From assembly GCF_025628885.1 (NCBI RefSeq), contig NZ_JAOTIF010000001.1, positions 186,001-250,000 on the forward strand: 64,000 bases of DNA, given 5' to 3'. The translations under genes and the position numbers were made by a program. Every line of letters begins with the position of its first letter. Position 1 is the stretch's first letter. The DNA is from Paraflavisolibacter caeni (GTDB lineage Bacteria > Bacteroidota > Bacteroidia > Chitinophagales > Chitinophagaceae). This document shows, piece by piece, positions 43,222-52,191 of the stretch. The notes beneath the pieces are model-generated. The model was not told where the DNA came from. It did no database searches and saw only the letters and a list, made by a program, of their open reading frames with translations.

Positions 43222-43375
43222 CCTATACCTTATAGTAATCTTATAGAAAACTTACAGTAAAGTTATAGTAAACTTATAGTAGAGTTATAGTAAACATCCT
43301 CCGTACATACTCCCTAGATACTCCATATATACTCCGTATCCACTCCGTACCTAAGGCGTATCTAAGCCATAGCTG
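43222..43375. repeat. 11-bp phased degenerate tandem array (array B, 14 units)
   Basis: Fourteen consecutive 11-bp units without a slip. The first half follows TAGTAAACTTA (units such as TAGTAATCTTA, TAGAAAACTTA, CAGTAAAGTTA, TAGTAGAGTTA). From 43299 the units follow CTCCGTAnnTA (CTCCGTACATA, CTCCCTAGATA, CTCCATATATA, CTCCGTATCCA, CTCCGTACCTA), then AGGCGTATCTA. The array ends 34 bp before the ileS -7 box. There is no long open frame through it. Confidence 0.85.
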
Positions 43376-43409
43376 CCTTACTCTCCCCCAACTTGTGAAC
43401 TCCATTTCG

Positions 43410-43417
43410 TACCTTTG
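43410..43417 (+). promoter_or_regulatory. -7 box of ileS
   Basis: TACCTTTG matches TAnnTTTG exactly, 30 bp before ATG 43448. No TTTG at the expected -33 distance; a TTG lies 14 bp upstream. Confidence 0.55.
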
Positions 43418-43447
43418 CAAACATTTTTAATTTAAGTCATCTGCCTT

Positions 43448-46400
43448 ATGGCCAATCGCTATAAAGAGTTTAAGCATCTTAACCTGCCTTCCATTGAAAA
43501 AGAGATCCTCCAAAAATGGGAGAGCGAAAACGCTTTTGAAAAAAGTATTGAAATCCGTCAGGACGCCCAGCCTTTCGTCTTTTACGAAGGTCCCCCCAGC
43601 GCCAATGGTATGCCGGGCATCCACCACGTCATTTCCCGCACCCTGAAGGATCTCGTATGCCGCTATAAAACCATGAGCGGCTTCAAAGTACAGCGCAAAG
43701 GCGGTTGGGATACCCATGGCTTACCTGTAGAGCTTGGAGTAGAAAAGGAATTAGGCATTACCAAAGAGGATATTGGCAAAAAGATCTCCGTGGCAGAATA
43801 CAACCAGAAATGCCGCGAAGCCGTTTTGCGCTATAAGGACAAGTGGGACGACCTGACCACCAAAATGGGTTACTGGGTCGACCTGAAAGATCCCTATATT
43901 ACTTTTACCAATGAATATATTGAAAGCCTGTGGTGGTGCCTGAAACAGCTCTACCAAAAGGAATTGCTGTATAAAAGCGTCTCAATCCAGCCCTATTCAC
44001 CCGCCGCTGGTACAGGTTTAAGCTCTCACGAGCTCAACCAGCCCGGTACCTACAAAATGGTAAAGGATACCAGCGCCATTGCCATGTTTAAGGTGGTGCA
44101 AAACGAAAAGAGCAAGTTCCTTTTCGATGCGGCTCCAACCACGGAAGTATTCTTCCTCGCCTGGACGACCACTCCTTGGACCCTTCCTTCTAACCTCGGT
44201 CTGACAGTAGGTTCCAACATTGACTACGTCTTGGTGAAAACCTTCAACCCCTATACCCACCTTCCTGTAAATCTTGTATTAGCCAAAGCGCTCCTGGGCA
44301 AGTACTTTAAGCCCGAAGAAGAGAATGGTGATTTTGAAGGATATACTGAAGGAACAAAACACCTGCCCTGGACAATCCTGGCTGAATTCAAAGGAAAAGA
44401 TCTGGAAGGTCTGGAATATGAGCAATTACTTCCATATGAGGCCAATTCTTTGGAAGCCATCAAGGCAGTAACGCCTGATGCTAAACCTTTCCGGGTGTTG
44501 CTGGGCGACTTCGTGACTACCGAAGATGGTACTGGTATCGTGCATACAGCTCCAGCCTTTGGTGCGGATGACTTTAAGGTAGGTAAGAAATTCAATATTG
44601 GTATTTTAACCTTGGTAGACCGCGAAGGAAAGTTCGTGGATGGCCTGGGCGAATTCAGCAAACGCTATATAAAAGATTATAAAGACGAGGCTGGTTATGT
44701 AGATGTAAACGTGGATATCTCTGTAAAACTGAAAAAGGAGAACAGGGCTTTCAAGGTTGAAAAATACGAACACAGCTACCCCCATTGCTGGCGTACCGAC
44801 AAGCCGGTGGTTTACTATCCTTTGGATGCTTGGTTCATCCGTACAACGGCTTTGCGCGAAAGGATGGTCGAGCTGAACAAAACCATCAATTGGAAACCAA
44901 AAGCTACTGGCGAAGGCCGCTTTGGCAACTGGTTGGAAAATATGGTGGACTGGAACCTCAGCCGTAGTCGCTACTGGGGCACGCCGCTTCCGATCTGGAG
45001 AACGGAGGAGGGCACCGAAGAAAAATGCATTGGCTCAATTGAAGAGCTCAATGCCGAGATCCGTAAAGCCAATGAGGTTTTAGGCGGTGATGTAAATACC
45101 CATTACCTGCACGACGGCATTCTCGACCTCCACAAGCCTTATGTAGACGACGTGATCCTCGTGTCAGACTCAGGCCAGCCAATGCGCCGCGAGCCAGACC
45201 TTATCGATGTTTGGTTTGATAGTGGTGCCATGCCTTATGCCCAATGGCACTTTCCTTTCGAAAAGCAGGAAACCTTTAATCATAACTTCCCTGCCGACTT
45301 TATCGCTGAAGGTGTGGATCAAACGCGTGGATGGTTCTATACCCTCCATGCCCTTGGCGTAATGCTGTTTGATAGCGTGGCCTTCAAAACCTGCGTTTCC
45401 AATGGCTTGGTTCTGGACAAGGCCGGCAATAAAATGAGTAAACGCCTCGGCAATGTGATCGATCCGTTTAAAACAATTGCCGACTTTGGCGCCGATGCCA
45501 CCCGCTGGTACCTGGTGACCAACGCATCTCCTTGGGACAACTTGAAGTTTGATATTGAAGGTATTCGCGAGGTACAGCGCAAATTCTTTGGTACATTATA
45601 TAATACATATCAATTCTTCGCGCTCTATGCCAATGTAGACGGATTTACGTTCAAGGAAGATTACATCCCGGTAAAAGATCGTCCTGAAATTGACAAGTGG
45701 ATCCTTTCTTCCCTCCATACTTTGATCAAAAAGACCAAAGCTGCATTTGACGATTATGAGCCAACCACAGCTGGCCGCTTGATCGAGGACTTTGTGGATG
45801 AACACCTAAGTAATTGGTATGTACGCCTTTGTCGCCGCCGTTTCTGGAAAGGAGAGTACGAATTGGATAAAATTTGCGCTTACCAAACCCTTTACGAGTG
45901 CTTGGAAACTGTAGTTCGGTTGATGGCGCCTATTTCTCCGTTCTTCAGTGATGAGCTTTACCGCAACTTAAATGCTGTAACCGGTAGGCATACCGCTGAA
46001 TCTGTTCACCACTTGTTATTCCCGGATGCTGATGAGAAATTAATTGATGTGCTGCTGGAAGAAAGAATGCAATTAGCCCAGGATGCTTCATCTCTTATTC
46101 TTTCTCTTAGAAAGAAGGCGAATATTAAAGTTCGGCAACCTCTTCAAAAGGTGTTGATTCCTGTACTCAACCCTGCTATGGAACAACAATTGCACAGAGT
46201 ACAAGAACTTATACTCGCAGAAGTGAATGTAAAAGCAATTGAGTTCCTTACAGATACGGAAGGCTTTATTAAAAAGAAAATAAAACCTAACTTTCAGGCC
46301 TTGGGAAAGAAGCTCGGCCCTAAAATGAAAGAGGTAAATACTAAATTGTCAAAATTTAGTCAGCATGATATTACTTTTTTTGAAAAAGAAGGTCGATATT

Positions 46401-46795
46401 CACTTCCCGTTGGAGATGATATTGTAGAGTTGACCCTTAGCGAGGTGGAAATTAGTAGTGAGGATATCCCAGGTTGGACAGTTGCCAGTAAGGGGCCTTT
46501 AACAGTAGCCCTTGATATCAATGTTACACCTGAATTGGTTCAGGAGGGTGATGCCAGGGAATTCGTAAATAGGATTCAGAAAATCAGGAAGGATAGTGGT
46601 TTTGATGTTACAGATAGGATAGAAGTGAAAGTGGCTGCCAATAATGGCATACAGCAGTCCTTGGCTAAGTTTAACAATTATATTTGCGCTGAAATTCTGG
46701 CAGATAAGCTAGAGTTAGCACCCGATATTAACGATGGCATAGAAATAGAAGTAAATGACAATGTGTTGAAGGTCATCGTTTCTAAAAAGGAGTAA
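43448..46795 (+). CDS. ileS: isoleucyl-tRNA synthetase
   Basis: Charges tRNA-Ile; class I synthetase of 1115 aa. The HIGH-type motif is GMPGIHHVISR, the KMSKS-type motif is AGNKMSKRLGN, and editing-domain features TTTPWTLPSNLGLTVG and FVTTEDGTGIVHTAPAFGAD are present. GWDTHGLPVELGVEKELGI and YNQKCREAVLRYKDKW resemble the eukaryote-like type 2 enzymes, and no C-terminal zinc-finger cysteines are seen. That class is known for mupirocin resistance, so resistance can be suspected but not shown. Followed by the DksA-like gene after 5 bp. Confidence 0.96.
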   Translation: MANRYKEFKHLNLPSIEKEILQKWESENAFEKSIEIRQDAQPFVFYEGPPSANGMPGIHHVISRTLKDLVCRYKTMSGFKVQRKGGWDTHGLPVELGVEKELGITKEDIGKKISVAEYNQKCREAVLRYKDKWDDLTTKMGYWVDLKDPYITFTNEYIESLWWCLKQLYQKELLYKSVSIQPYSPAAGTGLSSHELNQPGTYKMVKDTSAIAMFKVVQNEKSKFLFDAAPTTEVFFLAWTTTPWTLPSNLGLTVGSNIDYVLVKTFNPYTHLPVNLVLAKALLGKYFKPEEENGDFEGYTEGTKHLPWTILAEFKGKDLEGLEYEQLLPYEANSLEAIKAVTPDAKPFRVLLGDFVTTEDGTGIVHTAPAFGADDFKVGKKFNIGILTLVDREGKFVDGLGEFSKRYIKDYKDEAGYVDVNVDISVKLKKENRAFKVEKYEHSYPHCWRTDKPVVYYPLDAWFIRTTALRERMVELNKTINWKPKATGEGRFGNWLENMVDWNLSRSRYWGTPLPIWRTEEGTEEKCIGSIEELNAEIRKANEVLGGDVNTHYLHDGILDLHKPYVDDVILVSDSGQPMRREPDLIDVWFDSGAMPYAQWHFPFEKQETFNHNFPADFIAEGVDQTRGWFYTLHALGVMLFDSVAFKTCVSNGLVLDKAGNKMSKRLGNVIDPFKTIADFGADATRWYLVTNASPWDNLKFDIEGIREVQRKFFGTLYNTYQFFALYANVDGFTFKEDYIPVKDRPEIDKWILSSLHTLIKKTKAAFDDYEPTTAGRLIEDFVDEHLSNWYVRLCRRRFWKGEYELDKICAYQTLYECLETVVRLMAPISPFFSDELYRNLNAVTGRHTAESVHHLLFPDADEKLIDVLLEERMQLAQDASSLILSLRKKANIKVRQPLQKVLIPVLNPAMEQQLHRVQELILAEVNVKAIEFLTDTEGFIKKKIKPNFQALGKKLGPKMKEVNTKLSKFSQHDITFFEKEGRYSLPVGDDIVELTLSEVEISSEDIPGWTVASKGPLTVALDINVTPELVQEGDAREFVNRIQKIRKDSGFDVTDRIEVKVAANNGIQQSLAKFNNYICAEILADKLELAPDINDGIEIEVNDNVLKVIVSKKE

Positions 46796-46800
46796 TTGGT

Positions 46801-47727
46801 ATGGCAACAAAAAAAGCGGCGCCTAAAAAGGAGGCAAAAGCTGCAACACCCATGAAAAAAACTGCAGCAAAACAAGCTGCAAGTCAGAAACCTGTTAAAG
46901 CTACCGGATCAATAAAGTCCGAAGCTAAAAAGCCAGTGAAAAAAGCGGCTCCTGCTAAACGTTCTGTGGCTGCAGTTAAGGTCGCAAAACCTGCTGCCTC
47001 ATCCATAAAGGATAAGAAGGTGGCTACTAGGAATGGAGCCCATTCTGTAGGAGCCCATTCTGTAAAAAAAGGAACCGCGGTTGGAAAAACGGCTGCACCG
47101 GTAAAAAAATCCCCGGCAGTTGCACAGCATGAGCCTGCAAAACCTCCTGTTACTGTAAAGAAGGCTTCCGTTGAAGCTCCGACAGTTCAGGAAGTAAAGC
47201 CCGCTATTAAGCCTTTAGAAAAACCAGCATCCAGGAAAGAATCGGTAAAGCCTGTTTCTGTACCAAAAACAACAACATCAAAAGCCGTTAAATACGAACC
47301 TGAGTTTACTAAATCAGTGTTAGACTATAATAATCAAAATCAAGAACAACAGAAACCTACTATGCGATATTCTGATGCCGAGTTGGCCGAATTTAGAGAG
47401 CTGATCAATAGGAAACTAGAAACAGCCAAAAAAGAACTTGCTTATTTACAAGGCTTGATCACAAGGAAGGATGAGAGCGGTGAAATGGATGAAGGTCGTT
47501 ATATGACAATGGAAGATGGAAGTATGAGTATGGAAAGAGAACAATTGAGCCAAATGGCTAGCCGCCAGATTCAATTTATTGACCACCTGGAAAAAGCCAT
47601 TATGCGCATTGAAAACAAAACTTATGGCGTTTGCCGCGTAACTGGCAAATTGATCGATAAAGCTCGTTTGCGCGCAGTGCCTCATGCTACTCTTAGCATC
47701 GAAGCAAAACAAATGATGAATAAATAA
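46801..47727 (+). CDS. TraR/DksA-like protein with histone-H1-like N-terminal tail
   Basis: A 308-aa protein in two parts. Residues 1 to about 175 are Lys/Ala/Pro repeats (KKAAPKKEAKAATPMKKTAA), like histone H1 tails, with a small duplication (GAHSVGAHSV). Residues 180-308 are DksA/TraR-like: a coiled coil (MRYSDAELAEFREL to IDHLEKAIMRIENK), then YGVCRVTGKLIDKARLRAVP and HATLSIEAKQ. Only Cys278 of the four zinc cysteines remains. It may bind RNA polymerase and nucleic acid. It is cotranscribed with ileS; in related genomes lspA often follows, but here a terminator does. Confidence 0.88.
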   Translation: MATKKAAPKKEAKAATPMKKTAAKQAASQKPVKATGSIKSEAKKPVKKAAPAKRSVAAVKVAKPAASSIKDKKVATRNGAHSVGAHSVKKGTAVGKTAAPVKKSPAVAQHEPAKPPVTVKKASVEAPTVQEVKPAIKPLEKPASRKESVKPVSVPKTTTSKAVKYEPEFTKSVLDYNNQNQEQQKPTMRYSDAELAEFRELINRKLETAKKELAYLQGLITRKDESGEMDEGRYMTMEDGSMSMEREQLSQMASRQIQFIDHLEKAIMRIENKTYGVCRVTGKLIDKARLRAVPHATLSIEAKQMMNK

Positions 47728-47776
47728 GCTAACTTTTTTTATAAACCAAAGGTTTCAATACCACTGGTTTTAAACT

Positions 47777-47812
47777 AAAACCTCGAAGCCATGAATTCCT
47801 TCGGGGTTTTTT
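47777..47812 (+). terminator. Rho-independent terminator of the ileS operon
   Basis: Stem AAAACCTCGAAG (47777-47788) / CTTCGGGGTTTT (47799-47810), twelve pairs with one G-U, ten-base loop, followed by further T. It may also serve the convergent S41 gene. Confidence 0.8.
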
Positions 47813-47865
47813 ACTATCTCTAACGCCGCCCTTAAAGCGCTACTTCACCATCCACGTTTCACCAT

Positions 47866-48891
47866 TCACCTCCCCACACCCACTCGCTCAATAATATCCT
47901 TATACCTTTTCTGAACTTCATTATTAGGCTCCTTTTGTTTCAACTGTTCAAGTGCTATCATATGGGCTTTTTGTAATGCATCTTTTGCAGGAACCTGCAC
48001 ATCCGGTTGAACACCTTTCACTTCCCAGTTCGTCTTCGTAATCGGGTTTTCAACATGAGCCATGGATACATATAGGTCAAGTCTTGATCCATCTTTGAAG
48101 CGGTAAACAGGCATGGTCCCACCTGGATTAGCCCCACCTCCTGTAGTTTCACCTATGATCATTACCCTTTTCATATTTTGAAGATCGTATGCAAATTCTT
48201 CTGCCGAGGAAAAAGTACCTTTATCTGTGAGTAAATAAACAGGCTTGTCTAGGTATCGCGGACCTGCTAACTTACGATAGGTATAGATGCTATCAGTATG
48301 GTCGTTCCAAAAAATGGTGTTTACAAGGATCGAGTCTTCAGGAAGAAGATAACTGATTACCTCATTGGAAAGCATACCACCTCCATTTCCTCTTAAGTCT
48401 ATGATCAGGGCATCGGTATTTTGAACAAAAGAAAAGGCTGATGGTACAATTTGATCCGGAGACCCGAAAGCCTCAATTCTTATATAACCAATATTTCCTG
48501 GAAGTATTTCCAACTTGGTGAAGCCATTGTTCAGAAACTTGTCATTGATCAATCCCCATGGTATCTGTGGCTTTGGCGCTGTATCATTGGCAATATCAGG
48601 TGTCAGGTAAAAGAAGTTAAGGTGCCCGTCCTGTGTAAAATGCTTCAGGTCCCGGGACAATGAGTCTTTATAAGCATCTATGGTATTAAGCGCTGTATAA
48701 CGGCCTGACTTCCATTGTTTATCAAGGTATTCCAGGGTAGGCTTTACGCTGCTTTTAAAGTGGTAATGAGTCGCAAAAAGTTTCCGGGTGCTGTCAAATA
48801 TGGCCTTCTTTTCCTTGGGGGTGATGGCCTGACCAAATGAATAGGAGGCCAGCAAAAGGCAAATAGCCGTTAATAATTTCTTGTAAAACAT
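47866..48891 (-). CDS. S41 family peptidase (C-terminal processing protease type)
   Basis: Exported peptidase of 341 aa: signal peptide (LLTAICLLLASYSFGQ), an N-terminal S41 helper domain (LEYLDKQWKSGRYTALNTID), a strand GNIGYIRIEAFG, LIIDLRGNGGGMLSNEVISY, and the catalytic Ser in LLTDKGTFSSAEEFAY followed by GETTGGGANPGG. It lacks an evident PDZ domain, as in the retinoid-binding-protein-like branch of S41. It stands alone. Confidence 0.9.
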   Translation of the reverse strand: MFYKKLLTAICLLLASYSFGQAITPKEKKAIFDSTRKLFATHYHFKSSVKPTLEYLDKQWKSGRYTALNTIDAYKDSLSRDLKHFTQDGHLNFFYLTPDIANDTAPKPQIPWGLINDKFLNNGFTKLEILPGNIGYIRIEAFGSPDQIVPSAFSFVQNTDALIIDLRGNGGGMLSNEVISYLLPEDSILVNTIFWNDHTDSIYTYRKLAGPRYLDKPVYLLTDKGTFSSAEEFAYDLQNMKRVMIIGETTGGGANPGGTMPVYRFKDGSRLDLYVSMAHVENPITKTNWEVKGVQPDVQVPAKDALQKAHMIALEQLKQKEPNNEVQKRYKDIIERVGVGR

Positions 48892-49076
48892 TTTCGTTGG
48901 TTTATTTCTATTGGATGCATGTTTCTGAAAAAAGGTTACAGCTATATGTCGTTAGTTCCTATTGATGAAATTCCTTCTTTGAGTCGCATGCTTTTTGCAG
49001 AAATAACTTTCAATAGTAAATTTATCTTTTAAAGCAGGTATCTGTCTCTACGAAACCATGACTCATAACATACAAT

Positions 49077-49958
49077 ATGTCAGGTATGCATAGATCTGCT
49101 TATCGTTTAACAATAGTGATTGTTATCCTCGCCCTGGTAGCTTCAATCGGTGGGCTCTTGATCAAGGGACTTTACCATGATAATCTTTTTGTAAATACTG
49201 CATGGCGGGGAACTGATCTTGTCACTTTGATAATCGCACTTCCCCTGCTCATTGTTTCCTTGATCTTTTCAATGCGTGGTTCTCAAAGGGCTCAACTTGT
49301 ATGGTTAGGTATGGTAGATTATATGCTGTATAATTATGCTTTTTACCTGTTTGGATCAGCCTTCAACGCATTCTTCCTGGTTTATGTGGCAATATTTACA
49401 CTATCCATATTTACTTTGATCTTTGGATTGCTCTCCATTGATGTTGAAGCCATCGGTTGGAAGTTTAAAAATGGTGTTCCTGCTAAGTGGATCAGCGGCT
49501 ATATGTTTTTATTGGCATTCGGATTATTGAGCGTCTATACAACTCAGATATATCAGTTTATCTCGGCAGATATAGTGCCGTCTATAATTATTATGACTGG
49601 CCACCCGACAAGTATAGTATTTGCCCTCGACTTATCCCTCTTGGTTCCCCCATTGATTTTAGGGGGTATTTGGTTGTGGAAAAGACTTGATTGGGGATTT
49701 ATCCTTGCTGGTATTCTTCTTTCTAAAGGAGCTGTTTACCCTTTATCCTTAGCTTTAGGTGCTCATTTTGCTGCAGATGCAGGCATCCCCGGAGTTTCCT
49801 CCCAAATCGGTTTTTGGATTGCTTTATCGGTTTCGGCCATGATTGCCTGCTTGTTTCTCTTAGGGAACATGTCTTCAAATAAAAAAAAGCAATCAGCTTC
49901 GATGGGCAATAATTCCGTTCCTTCTGTTCCCGTGTCAAAGGACATTTTAAACAAGTAA
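49077..49958 (+). CDS. hypothetical membrane protein, 293 aa
   Basis: Integral membrane protein with about eight hydrophobic helices (IVIVILALVASIGGLLIKG; LVTLIIALPLLIVSLIFSM; FFLVYVAIFTLSIFTLIFGL; VFALDLSLLVPPLILGGIWL) and a Lys/Ser-rich cytoplasmic tail. ATG 49077 or 49086. No motif of known transporters or enzymes was recognised. Confidence 0.75.
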   Translation: MSGMHRSAYRLTIVIVILALVASIGGLLIKGLYHDNLFVNTAWRGTDLVTLIIALPLLIVSLIFSMRGSQRAQLVWLGMVDYMLYNYAFYLFGSAFNAFFLVYVAIFTLSIFTLIFGLLSIDVEAIGWKFKNGVPAKWISGYMFLLAFGLLSVYTTQIYQFISADIVPSIIIMTGHPTSIVFALDLSLLVPPLILGGIWLWKRLDWGFILAGILLSKGAVYPLSLALGAHFAADAGIPGVSSQIGFWIALSVSAMIACLFLLGNMSSNKKKQSASMGNNSVPSVPVSKDILNK

Positions 49959-50153
49959 ACTACCAGCTCAAACGGGTCAATACGGGTGCACATGATTTTG
50001 CTACATCAATTGGATAGCTGAAAGTTGAAGAAGATGACTTCTAATAGCTTAATTGCACATCTTGGCATAAAAATCATAGTACATAAATAGATAAGTATAT
50101 AATAAAACAGGCATCTGTTTTATAAGCAATTCTGTATTAAACACCCTAGGCTA

Positions 50154-51044
50154 ATGCAACCTTTTATACAAAAGTTGAGAACTCCTATTTGTGCCTTGTT
50201 ACTTTTTCTGCAATTCTTTTCCGCTTTACCATCAACTGCTCAGGAAAGTTCTGATTCTGCTTTTGTTGCTCCGCCTGGGCAGGGAATGGACACTGTGATT
50301 AAATTAAATGATGCAAAATCTAAAGATTCTGTTCCCGGATACTATTACAGGATTAATGGGACCTATTTAAAATCCTACTGGACAGATTTCAAATACGCGG
50401 CAACTACGCCTCTGCATTGGAAAGGAAGGGATTGGGCAAAGTTTGCCACTATTATTGGTGGAACAGGTATCATAATGCTTACCCTGGATGAACCTGTCCA
50501 GGAAATGATGTTGCGGAATCAGAATGAAGTATTTGATAAGGCATCAGAAATTTTATATCCTTTAGGAAATCGTTTCCCACCATTTTTATTGGCTGGTATG
50601 TATGCAACAAGCATCATTACACACAATCGGCGCATGGAGCATGCTTCCTTGTCTGTAGCCAAATCCTTAGCAATTTCAACAGTATTCTATATCGCCGCAA
50701 AATCTGTTATCCGCCGGCAACGGCCAACCCGTACTGATGATCCCTTCGATTTTGCACCTCCATTCACCGGCGAAGAATATACCAGTTTCCCATCAGGGCA
50801 TACAAACACAGCTTTTGCCGTAGCAACTGCATTCTCTTTGGAATATAATAATAAGAAATGGGTGCCTTGGGTAGCCTACGCACTGGCATCATTGACTGCT
50901 ATTTCCCGACTGTATGACAACCGGCATTGGTTAAGTGATATTGTTATTGGTGCTTCCATCGGGCATTTTGTTACAAAAGCAGTATATAAGCAGGAATATA
51001 AAAGGAGGGCTGCAGGAAAGATTAACCTGAAAGGTGTCCAATAA
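50154..51044 (+). CDS. PAP2 superfamily phosphatase 1
   Basis: Membrane phosphatase of 296 aa with a signal-like N-terminus (ICALLLFLQFFSALPSTAQE). Phosphatidic acid phosphatase motifs are complete: KSVIRRQRPTRT (motif 1), YTSFPSGHTNTAF (motif 2) and SRLYDNRHWLSDIVIGASIG (motif 3). Substrate may be phosphatidate, undecaprenyl diphosphate or a lipid A phosphate. A second PAP2 gene follows on the same strand. Confidence 0.9.
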   Translation: MQPFIQKLRTPICALLLFLQFFSALPSTAQESSDSAFVAPPGQGMDTVIKLNDAKSKDSVPGYYYRINGTYLKSYWTDFKYAATTPLHWKGRDWAKFATIIGGTGIIMLTLDEPVQEMMLRNQNEVFDKASEILYPLGNRFPPFLLAGMYATSIITHNRRMEHASLSVAKSLAISTVFYIAAKSVIRRQRPTRTDDPFDFAPPFTGEEYTSFPSGHTNTAFAVATAFSLEYNNKKWVPWVAYALASLTAISRLYDNRHWLSDIVIGASIGHFVTKAVYKQEYKRRAAGKINLKGVQ

Positions 51045-51234
51045 ATGGCTTTAACAACATTTTTGGTAGCTTTACTGCGAGGATAGTAATTGTAAGCAAC
51101 TAGTTAAATAACAAGCTCTTGAAATATTATCCCTTTGGCTCAATGTAAATTGCAGCTTGGTTCATAATTATGAGTCCATGCATAATGGCTGACTTTTCAT
51201 GAGCTAATTGTTTACCCATCATCCTCTGTAAACC

Positions 51235-52146
51235 ATGACAATGCTAAGAACATTGCTTTGCCTTTTTGTTACTGTAGGCTTAATCTGCCCTGCAGCATCT
51301 GTTTGGGCTCAGCAAAAAGATTTATCTTCTACTTCAGTACAGATCGATTCAACTTTAATTGAACGTTCATCTTCCTCATTAGTTAATAACAGTGTAAGCC
51401 ATTTAATAAGCGATACTTCTTTAAATGTAGCAGGCGATTCAGCAAAGACCATTACAAAGGCCCCTATTGTATCTAAGCCAATTTCTTTAAAGGCTGTCTT
51501 GATTCCTACAGCTATGATCGGTTATGGTGCATTCGCATTATCAAATAAAGAACTTAAAAGTGTGAATTTGGCCGTTAGAAAGGGATTGTGGGAAGACAGA
51601 AATAATGGAAACGGAAAACCTTTACATATTGATAACTTTTCATTGATGGCTCCTGCAGTAGCAGTGTATGTGCTCAATGCAGCAGGAGTGAAGGGTAAGA
51701 ATAACTTTATTGATCGTAGTCTTCTGTACGGAATGTCTAATTTAATCGGTACTGGTATCGTTTCCTCTGTTAAGCGTTTGTCAGATGAGATTCGTCCGGA
51801 CAGTTCCAATTACCTTTCTTTTCCTTCTGGCCATACAACGAGAGCCTTTATTGCTGCTGAGTTCATGCGGCAGGAGTACAAGCACCTCTCTCCTTGGTAC
51901 GGCATCGCCGGCTATGCTGTAGCGGCCGGCACAGGCTTTTTACGGATGTACAACAACAAACATTGGCTCAATGATGTTATTGCCGGGGCTGGCGTGGGCA
52001 TTTTATCTACGCGTATTTCCTATTGGCTCTATCCCAAAATGAAGAACTTGTTTGTAAAAGAAGGAAAGGAAAAGTCATCCCATACTATGATCATGCCTAC
52101 CTACCAAAACGGGGCTATTGGCCTCGGCATGGTGCACTCATTTTAA
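51235..52146 (+). CDS. PAP2 superfamily phosphatase 2
   Basis: Membrane phosphatase of 303 aa with a signal peptide (LLCLFVTVGLICPAASVWAQ). Motif 1 is VKRLSDEIRPDSSNY, motif 2 YLSFPSGHTTRAF, and motif 3 RMYNNKHWLNDVIAGAGVG. It resembles its upstream neighbour in plan but has only low visible similarity outside the motifs, so it is not a recent duplicate. The 190-bp gap between the two leaves room for separate promoters. Confidence 0.88.
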   Translation: MTMLRTLLCLFVTVGLICPAASVWAQQKDLSSTSVQIDSTLIERSSSSLVNNSVSHLISDTSLNVAGDSAKTITKAPIVSKPISLKAVLIPTAMIGYGAFALSNKELKSVNLAVRKGLWEDRNNGNGKPLHIDNFSLMAPAVAVYVLNAAGVKGKNNFIDRSLLYGMSNLIGTGIVSSVKRLSDEIRPDSSNYLSFPSGHTTRAFIAAEFMRQEYKHLSPWYGIAGYAVAAGTGFLRMYNNKHWLNDVIAGAGVGILSTRISYWLYPKMKNLFVKEGKEKSSHTMIMPTYQNGAIGLGMVHSF

Positions 52147-52191
52147 CATGGATTCCTGACAATCAAACTTTTTTCCTGGTTCTAGGTTCTA

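Noticed and set aside
43222-43375. CRISPR array
   Set aside because: Units are 11 bp, degenerate and contiguous, without separate spacers or cas genes.
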